Part shown: in pieces, positions 56,011-64,000 of the stretch
Layout of the letters: each line of letters opens with the position of its first letter
How positions within the stretch are numbered: the stretch's first letter is position 1
Assembly: GCA_001910725.1 (NCBI GenBank)
Contig: MJGA01000002.1
Span: forward strand, 2,469,945 to 2,533,944
Direction of reading: 5' to 3'
Length of the DNA stretch: 64,000 nucleotides
DNA from: Phanerodontia chrysosporium
Taxonomy: Eukaryota > Basidiomycota > Agaricomycetes > Polyporales > Phanerochaetaceae
Program-made: the position numbers and the translations under genes
The notes under the pieces: generated by a model
What the model was told of the DNA's origin: nothing
Seen by the model: the letters and a program-made list of their open reading frames with translations, nothing else
Databases searched by the model: none

Positions 56011-59000
56011 TCATGATACCAAACGTCCCGCTCTGTCTTCTACGAAAGGGAGCATGGTATACAACACTTGTAAGGGGAGAATCAAGGCTTGTTCTCGTCT
56101 ATCGTAATATACCTCGCACTTGAAGCCTGGTCTGGTGCGGAAGGGGTTGTGCAATTCGTCTGTTGCTGTGAGCCTTTCGTGAGGCGCAATTTCGACGAAG
56201 GTGAAGGGGATTCTAGTTGGGAGTAGAGTCGTCCAGATGGCCGTGATAAACCCTGCTCGGAGGGTGTTCACACGATCTCGAAAGATTACAGAACTATTCC
56301 CGAGGTGCACGCGCCGAACAGCGTAGCGCCGACCACGTAGGAATGCATGTCGTCTAGGAAGTGCATGGGTTGTGAGCACGGACGCGTTGAGTGGATGCGG
56401 AAAATCCACGTAATGGCGTAGATTAGGAAAATTGGGGACCAGGATCTCGAAAAGCGCGTTGTACTGCTCAGACGAAAGGCGTTCTGTCCCCTTAAAGAAC
56501 TGTGCTGCTTCTGCATGGTTCAGACCGGTTGCTTGTGGGTCGGCATCGTCTGATTTTGAGTCGACGAGAAGAAGCTCACGCATAGAAGCGGTGAGCTCCT
56601 TCGTGGCCTCGCTTTCATTGTGGCGGAGAAAAGCAACAAGGCGACCTTGGCGACAGACCTGACGAAACATCGTCAAGTCCAGATCATCTGAGCGTGAGAT
56701 GCACATTAGATGCTTTCTATTCCACAATCGCTGCAACTTGTACACGTACATATCCTTCCATTTTTGCGAACGAGCTGCAAGAGATGGTTTTTTTGCTCCA
56801 GTGTGCACTCCGACAGGGCAGCAAGCGGGCCCCAGAATTTTTGAAACTGGCCCCCGTGCGTCCCCAATGGTGGTTAGGCTTGCTGTGTGCACTGGGGAAG
56901 AGCTCATGAAGGCCCTGTCTGTAGCAGAGGTAGTGCTCTGTATACGAATCGGCGTCGGCATCAGATGTGGAATATGCGGAGATAATGTTGGCGCAGGTGA
57001 CTAGGTGGTAGAAGTTCTCGAGGAGGCCGTGGTCTCGTGAGCCATCCATCGCCATGTGCCACATCTCAACAAGCTCCATAGGGAAAAATATCGTGAACAA
57101 AGTGAAGTATGTGAAGGCTTTGAGAGAACCGTGAGACGCCTCGCCAAGATTCGTTGGAGGTCGGTCGAGATCGCTCGGTATTACGACGTCTGCGATACAT
57201 GTGTGTATGCGCTGTAGACCTTCGGGGCTGAACGTAGGGGAAGAGGTGTGAAAGATGCATCTTCATTGAGAGGACTGGACGTCTCCTCCTCTGCTTCATC
57301 GCTGTCGCCCTCGGAGCTACTGTCTGACTCACTATAGGTGTAGTCGCCATGACTGCCGAGATTGAGCTGAGCCATTGCATTTGCGATGACCGAATCGGAA
57401 CCATCGGGATCGAAGTCGTCTTCATCATCTGCAGTATGGAACGACTGGCCGGATCTATGATGCAGTAGCCACTCTGCCTCGAGCCTGGACGCTCGAATTG
57501 GCGGGAGTGTGCCTTCCTCCCGTGCCTCTGCGTTCAGCTCTCTGACCTCCGTGCTCGATAGAGAAGCTGTGTCTGCCATGTTCGGGCGCATCTCTACATC
57601 CATGTCAGCCACGACGTGTAGCTCATGTGGCGCAGTTGAAAAGGTGCCTGCAGACAAAGTGAGCATTTCGTCGAAGCATCAATCCTGAGAACTCCCTTCA
57701 CGCACCTGCTTCGCGGCCTTCGGTTTTTTTGCGCCTAGACTTCTTTCCTTTTCGCTTATCCTCGGTAGGGCCAATGCCCCATATCTCACGAGCATGGTTC
57801 TGAAGGATTCCTCGCCACCAGTTATGCATAATCCCAAGAACAGTGTGACGAACGGGGCTTCGGTAGGAGAGCTCATGCATGGGGGTCCACCGTACTCCTG
57901 TCGCCTTGAAGAGCTGCTCTTTGAGAGTGATCGTTGGAGCCGACAACCACTTGGCGGCCGCTTCGTTGACCTGGTCGTCCGTCCGTGTCCCCCAACCATC
58001 AAGATCCAAGCTCTCGATGTTGGATCTCTTGCACGGGCAGAACCAGCAGAATTCCTCTGCACCGTGTCCAGCAAAGCCTTCGCACTTGCAGACAGCAGGG
58101 TGGTCGCCGATGAGGGGCACGATGCTCACACGCTTGACCGTGCCCTTGGGATGTTTCCAGGTGCGAACGCGGACTCCAGACCAAGCGGCCTTAAATCTGT
58201 CGACGATAGGTTGTAGCATATGGCTGATGGACACGACGTCCGGCTCTTTTGGTCCTGGAATCATGCCGGCGAAGAATGTGTACTCCGACTTGGCAGCCAT
58301 GTCCATGGGAAGGTTAAGACAGATGGCGAAAATGTTGCCGCAGGAGACGTGCTTGCCGCCGATTAGGTTGGTGAAGGGGTTAAACCAGTCGATATATAAC
58401 GCGAAGGTGAGGTTACCAGGGGTGGAGCACCATTGCGGGTCGGGCAGGCTTCTCCAAGCTGGGCTGTCAATGATGCTGTACATGCGGCCGTCCGAAGGCG
58501 GCTGGTGGTGATATGATCGTTCGATGGCGTCCTCAATTCCTGGAAGCATAAGAAGCCATTCGAGCCAGTCTTCAAAGACCTGAGTAGTATACAGGCGACG
58601 GGGAACACTTATGGGACCGCGACCAATGGTATGTCGGACAGTGGTCAAGCTGGCACCGCACACTGTGCGGGAAGTGGGATATCGGCGACTTGTACAGCGG
58701 TCAGGGAGAGTATCCAGAGATGGGTAGATATGATGGCACTGGGGGCAACAGGCAATCCGTACAAGTTTAGGCTCGAGGGATAAGGCAGCGATGGACGTGC
58801 GTGGATCGTTGTGGAGGAGGACTGGTGGAACAGAGTCGTGGCCCGACGAGCGAAGCTTTTCGAACTCGCCCCCTAGCCTGATCGCGAGGTCGATCATGAC
58901 TCCAAGGACGTTCATAACTTGCGAAACCGAGTCCCTGCTCAAGCAACCGCACAACCAGAGCCAAGCGGCAAGGATGTGATTGAGCAGTCGTATGGCATTG

Positions 59001-59462
59001 CCTGTATCCTGGATCGTGCGTTGAGCTTGTTGAGCGCGCTCATGATCAACTTCCATGTCATCAGATCTAAGGATCTCGTCGTTCGTGAGATGCATGCGCT
59101 CACCTTTGTGCAGTTCCTCCTCCTGCTGCCCAGCCAAAGTATCCTGCTCCTCCTGCTGCCCCGCAGAACCATTCTGCTCCTCGTCGCTGTGCGCAGGGTT
59201 ATGTTCCGCAGTTCCATTAGTTCTCGTCTGGCCGACTGCAGGTCAACTCGAATGTAAGCATCATCATCAAAGATGAACTGACCTGTACCTCGTTCCCTGC
59301 TACGGTCTCGTCATGTAGGAACCGACCGTACCGGGCGACGTGGTCTTGGACCGTGCGTGGACGCTTGAGTTGACCGCGACGGGTGACTCCATCCCGGTCT
59401 GTGAAGAAACAGCGTGCACAAACGGAACACAGGCACACGACGGGTTCAGATCCAGAGCTCAT
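56011..59462 (-). CDS. Tnp2-type (CACTA/En-Spm-like) transposase
   Basis: ATG at 59462; the first exon has a zinc-binding start (CLCSVCARCFF then HVARYGRFL). A long exon of about 1.4 kb follows with CPQCHHIYP, DWLEWLLMLPGIEDAIERSY, YIDWFNPFTNLIGGK, LPMDMAAKSEYTFFAGMIPGP, VPLIGDHPAVCKCEGF, CWFCPC and a GIMHNWWRGILQNHARE. An acidic linker exon (57666-57181) is next, then YHLVTCANIISAYST, a DLDLTMFRQVCRQGRL block, and GRRYAVRRVHLGNSSVIF with TDELHNPF near the end. This is the standard basidiomycete Tnp2 layout. I did not find terminal inverted repeats starting CACTA, so the element ends are unknown. No internal stop is obvious in the main exon. Confidence 0.78.
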
Positions 59463-59907
59463 CGTGAAAATTACAGGAGATCGGGCTCTTTCGTCAAGAT
59501 CTAGAGCACGACGAGTATACGGATGAACAGCGTCTCAGATCCGCAATGATCATCATGCGCATGCTGTCGCTGATCAAGCGAGTGACCCGGCGGCGCTGAG
59601 AGGCGCTAATGTGCATGAAATCCAACCAGTCCGTGCTTCCGCGATACTCACTCCTGCGCACCGGACATGTCTGGTTCTATGGGTACGTATACGTTTCTGA
59701 AGCTCTACTGCGCAGTTATATTAACATGCATTTATTTGATACGGATTCTTGTCAGTTCAAGACGCCAATTGCAAGCCTCATGTGGCTTGTTGCGTGTGCG
59801 AAGACCCTTCATCGTTCCCCGGAGAGAGCTGTCGCTTCAAAGGTGCTCTTCCAAGTTCATCTAATCGATTCTCTTGTCTAATACCTGTAAGGGTATCGTA
59901 TATCTAG

Positions 59908-62062
59908 AGGGGCGCGTGCCACATTCGCCCCTGGAACCGTACCTCCGCCGCCAAGATACAAGACGACGTTCGATAGAGAACTTAGGCGTATGAAGGTGGA
60001 GGACATTGTGTCCTACAAGGTAATAGTTAGAGCTGATACTCTCGCATAACAAGAATTGACTTTGTGCAGAGAAAACTCGCCCCCTTCATGCGTGACATCC
60101 TGGAAGAAGAGTTGCGGCACTCGCAACTTCCAGGGGTTGTTCACAGGTATCTGGAGGCAGAGTCACGCCTCAATTGCGGTATGTTGTTGTAGGGTCAATA
60201 CGTCTCTGCTATATCTTACACAATACAGACGTTTGCGATACCCCGATCTTTTCAGCATCGTGGATATGCGAAAGGTGCAGCTATGAGATCTGCCCGGCTT
60301 GTAAATCTCGAACTACTCTACCCGTGCGAGGTGCGCAGTCAATCCTGACACTCTGATGTATCATTCAATGACATTCATTCTATCTAGGGTGTATGCATTC
60401 GCACGATAACCGACACATGTATCTTCCAGTGACAAGACATTTCGGCGTAGAACGAGAAGTCTTGGAGGTGTCCCTCAAGGACGCCCTTGACCTGTTGTCA
60501 AACTCACCCGACACTGACCCTCAACGCCCGAAACAAGTCTCTGAACGTATTGAGTCGCTCATGAACTTGGCCAAATATCCTGAGAAACGTATACCAACTG
60601 TGAGGCCCAATGAACTCCAAGAGTTTCGTTCCCTCTTTTCCGCTGGTATCCCGGTCATAGTGGACGGTTTGCCGGTGACGAACATTTGGAGTGACCTTTA
60701 CCTTGCCCGAACATATGGTCAGGATCCCTGCATGGCGAGTGACGGCAATACATTACGCAAGATGACGGTGGAAACCTTCTTCCAACGGTGGCGTTCTGGT
60801 GTACCGGTAGACATGCGGGTGAGTCTAGATCTGAGCTATATCTGCAGATAAGTGAGACTGACGGACGCCACCAAGGATTGGCCTACATCAGCCCACATCT
60901 CGGAGCACTGCCCCGACCTCGATAAAGCCTTCCAGGCATTACTGCCATTCCATACGTTGACCGCAGACGATGGTTTCCATAACCTTGCCTCACACTTCCC
61001 CGACTTCGTTGCTCCTGGTGAAGGCCGCCTGTATGGCCTTTCGCGTCCTGATCTAGGTATGTCAAAGGTTTGCTATTGTACTGCTTACTAATGTAGATCA
61101 GGTCCGAAAATGTACATCGCCTCTCGTGACCATGAGGGCGTTGGCACGACCCGCCTGCACAAGGATGTGTGCGCCGCTGTGAATATCCTTGTTTCCTGTC
61201 TGCCTGGACCGTCCCCTGAAGATACTGGTGCACAATGGCTGATATTTCACCCTGACGATTCTGAAGCTGTGTCCACGTTTCTCCGCAAGCACTACAATCT
61301 CCCTAACGATGCTCCCAGTCCCATCCTCCATAGGGACTACTTCTTCAACGAGGAGTTACTCCAGAGGCTGTTCTACGATTGCCTGGTCGTGCCCTTCAGA
61401 TTTGTTCAGAAGCCGCACCAGGCCGTTTTTATTCCCACCGGTGCAGCGCATCAGGTACGTCGCGAATTCGTCTGCTGCGGTGACTATGTCACAACGTCCT
61501 ACCAGGTTTCAAATCTGTCGCCTTGCATCAAGATCGCGACCGATTTTTTCGGCATCGAGGGCCTGGACAGAGCTCTCTCTGTTGCCAGAGAGTTCAGCGA
61601 CGAAGGGCGGGAGAACCCTCTGTGCCCTTCTGCAAGCTTATGGCATGCCTGGAGGTCGCTGACGAACCTCGAGAATCTGTGCCGCTCTGCAGTGTCAACT
61701 CAGAAGAAACGCCATTCACGAAAGCCTTCGGACGTAGCTGAAAGAGCGCAAAAACGGGCACGAAAGACTGGGGCAACTCGAGACAGAGATGAATACCGTT
61801 ATGACTGTCTACATCAAGAATGCGTCGCACTGACAAAGAAAGCGCCTCCGAAGACCCTGCAAGGTCTTGTGGACCATCTGTACGTGAGAATCACCATGCT
61901 GTCATTACCTGCTGTCTAACTCGTCCATGCAGGAAGAACAGGCACCAGATTGTCATTGGGACCACACGTCTCTCGAGAATTCTTTGCGGCTCTATGGACG
62001 ATCAGAAAGCCAACTTTACAGCTTTTGTTGCTGAGTATCGTCACGGAGATATGACTGCTTGA
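59908..62062 (+). CDS. JmjC-domain protein, KDM3/JHDM2-like
   Basis: The first supported exon starts at 59908 after CTAG (an earlier exon ending near 59884 is likely). Order: ELRRMKVEDIVSYK, DILEEELRHSQLPG, a cysteine-rich finger CDVCDTPIFSASWICERCSY then ICPAC and a CMHSHDN (KDM3-type zinc finger), ELQEFRSLFSAGIPVIVDG, WPTSAHISEHCPDL, then the JmjC core: TTRLHKDVCAAVNIL (Fe-binding HxD) and FIPTGAAHQVSNLSPCIKIATDF (third His). A basic tail with QKRARKTGATRDRDEY follows, and the last exon (KNRHQIVIGTTRLS) ends at TGA 62060-62062. The iron set is complete, so histone demethylase activity is plausible. It is divergent from the Tnp2 gene. Confidence 0.82.
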
Positions 62063-62065
62063 ATG

Positions 62066-63607
62066 TTATTTTTTTCGTGCAGTTCCTTGTTTGGTCGTGT
62101 GATCAGACATGCCTTGCCGGCAATGTCGCTGTCGATGGAGGCAAGACGCGAGGCACACTGGCACATGCGACGGTGTTCCGTGTCGCCGAGAGCAGATCAA
62201 GTTGGGCGGCGGCTTTGTGGCGCTGATCGGCGCCTTCCTGAACGGACTCGGAGTATCGTCGGCTGGCTTCTCGAAGTCCGTCGTGGCTCCCAGTATCGGC
62301 GCTTTCAAGCAGCAGGTTCGAGTAACAATGAAGATCTTGCGAGGAGTACTCGAACTGTGACGAGTCATGATCATGCTCGCGATCGCATTGAACTTTGAAT
62401 ACATTACAAACGTCACCATACGGACAAACGTCTTACAGCCGCCCAACGCCGCATGCACCATCCATGAATGAAGAGTGTTGAGGCCCAGATCCTCGCGTAG
62501 CATTGCAAGCTGATCACGCTCCGGCAGGCGCGAGCACGCGAGTAGATCTTTGTGCTCTACTATGCCCGCGTCGACGAAACGCCGCGTGATGTCTCGAGCA
62601 GCAACCGCTGGAAGGACGTTCAAGAGAAAGCTGCGAACGTACGACTGCCGCTCCTCGAGGACGGGTCGATCGGATGCTGCGAGGGTAGAGTCGACTCCAG
62701 CTGATGACGACGCCCCGCGAGGGGGGCAGGTAACTGGAGACAAGGATACAGGCATGCTCACCGGGGTAACTATGTCAATATGGTTAGGAGAGTGTGAACG
62801 AGATTCTGGCGAGGACACTGACCGCCGGCGGCTAGGGGAACATCTATGCTGCCTTCAGACATCGGAGAGTCAACCGTGGGCGAGAACGAATCCTCTTCAA
62901 TTTGATCAGCGCCTGTTCGTCGCCTACGCGGCGACCCGTTTCCTGATGCAACTCAGTAAATGCCTCATTCGCATGAGGTGACACTCACAAAGGTCTGCGC
63001 CAAGCGGCGCTTTCGTACAGGAGTCGTTGCACCACCTACTACCTTCTTTCCGCTTGAGCTCGGAGCGCAGATTGCTGAGCATGTTCCGCGCGAGAAATGT
63101 GACAGGCCACGCGTCTTCGTAGCGTGCGAGGAATGGACAGTCTGCCTGTGCCTATACAAGCATCATTTCAGTCTTTCATATAGGCAGAGATATGACAACG
63201 ATGGCAAGAGACTCACGTCTTTGCGCAGAGCGTCCTTCGATGTCTCGCTTTGCTCCTGCCACAGAATGTGTGGATCCATGTATTTGTTGCACAATCGCTT
63301 CAAGGAGGACTGCTCATGATATCAGATCGAGTACGTGTAAGTAGTGGACCACGCCAATCTGACGAACGAAGGACTTTGCTCGTAAGGCTGCCTGCTCTCC
63401 TGTCGAGAGTCCGGCGCACCTGCTTCGCGCTCCGGCAAGCACCCAACTGGCTGGGAGGGGTATCGTAGCCATCGTATGGGTTGGCAAAGGATCTCCAATT
63501 GCAACTGGTCGATGAGTCTTCTGGCTGAGGAGATCAGAGTCTTCACGCACGGGAGAGGAGGTGGAGGATCTCGCTGACGCGCTCGAGGTATCATGTGCGT
63601 TGGCCAT
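62066..63607 (-). CDS. Hypothetical protein with a SAM-like helical segment
   Basis: ATG at 63607 (MANAHDTSSASARSS), ASWVLAGARSRCAGL, FVRQIGVVHYL, intron, LKRLCNKYMDPHILW and EQSETSKDALRK, intron, YEDAWPVTFLARNML, basic/Ser-rich middle, then RSFLLNVLPAVAARDITRR, LLACSRLPERDQLAMLRE and LNTLHSWMVHAALGG, which looks like a small helical bundle. The tail frame runs to 62066. Its 3' end is 3 bp from the end of the JmjC gene (tail to tail). I know no function. Confidence 0.55.
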
Positions 63608-63612
63608 GGCCA

Positions 63613-63720
63613 GGTGCAGGTGATCATGATCATGGTGATTTCATATAACCTGTGACACCCATGAAACCGATGATCATGATCACATGAGTCTAGCTAGGCT
63701 CATGATCATGGTCATCCGGA
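63613..63720. repeat. Cluster of ATGATCATG palindromes
   Basis: TGATCATGATCATGG, ATGATCATGATCACATG and CTCATGATCATGG lie within about 100 bp. Further right (63750-63801) GGGATCCGGA and TCCGGATCCC form a 10-bp inverted repeat around a TTCAATCGCGA direct repeat. No gene from 63608 to the window end. Confidence 0.7.
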
Positions 63721-64000
63721 TGCGTGTCACCTCCTCTTTGGGATCCGGATTCAATTCAATCGCGAATTCAATCGCGAGTTCATTCTAGATCTCCGGATCC
63801 CTCTATCACCATTGACGGTCTCATACTTCGTGGAACTTTGTGAACATCATTGTACTGAATGACTTTTCGTAAGCCTTGAGAGGCGTCGAGACCCCAACAA
63901 AAGCACGAGATGTATGTTAGCCGCCGACGTCTGAACCTGACCGAACGCAGAATGTTCAAGCCCGCTCTTGCTCTAGCAGGGAGTGTCCAAGGTCCTTTGT

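Overview
The window looks like nuclear DNA from a basidiomycete, most likely an Agaricomycete. Genes are packed on both strands and split by many GT-AG introns of about 50-70 nt. The mobile elements are typical of that group: chromodomain Ty3/gypsy elements, a Tnp2-type (CACTA-like) transposase, and large hypothetical proteins of the mobile-element neighbourhood. Family calls rest on motifs read by eye. No database search was run.

Layout. 1-6368 is a nest of two copies of one Ty3/gypsy family (called A here). A plus-strand copy supplies the end of Pol, with RNase H, integrase, chromodomain and a C-terminal dUTPase, followed by its 600-bp 3' LTR. It sits inside the gag end of a minus-strand copy whose 5' LTR is at 5769-6368. 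6369-13425 holds a transposase relic, a hypothetical gene, a small acidic ORF and a LamB/YcsF (5-oxoprolinase subunit A-like) gene. 13426-29796 is mostly ordinary host DNA: a hypothetical gene, a secreted GH5 exo-beta-1,3-glucanase, a Gln-rich protein, an IQGAP-type Ras GAP, a GPI-anchored-type A1 aspartic protease, an ER-lumenal DnaJ ending in KDEL, and a predicted mitochondrial protein. 30000-33785 holds minisatellites, a truncated aminotransferase and a membrane-protein gene.

33791-41490 is a complete 7.7-kb Ty3/gypsy element of a second family (B). It has 695-bp LTRs with no difference seen and a 5-bp target duplication (AGCTG). It split a fungal opsin (microbial-rhodopsin family) gene whose halves flank it. 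42-50 kb has two hypothetical genes, a monooxygenase fragment, a dual-specificity phosphatase pseudogene and a methyltransferase. 51.4-64 kb is accessory: a repeat-containing hypothetical gene, a truncated SDR joined to a Bub1-like kinase fragment, a Tnp2 transposase, a KDM3-like JmjC gene and another hypothetical gene.

The most notable signal is in the two retrotransposon families. Each has (1) a long ORF before gag with no Met codon at all, (2) a sense-strand leader of about 1.3-1.5 kb from the predicted transcript start to the gag ATG with no ATG in any frame, while the antisense strand has many, and (3) a primer-binding site, 2 nt after the LTR, complementary to the predicted 5' end of the element's own RNA, which indicates Tf1-style self-priming. 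The two pre-gag proteins share an ungapped C-terminal residue pattern. Element B also has a G_GGT_TTT slippery heptamer one codon before a gag stop, in the gag/pol overlap.
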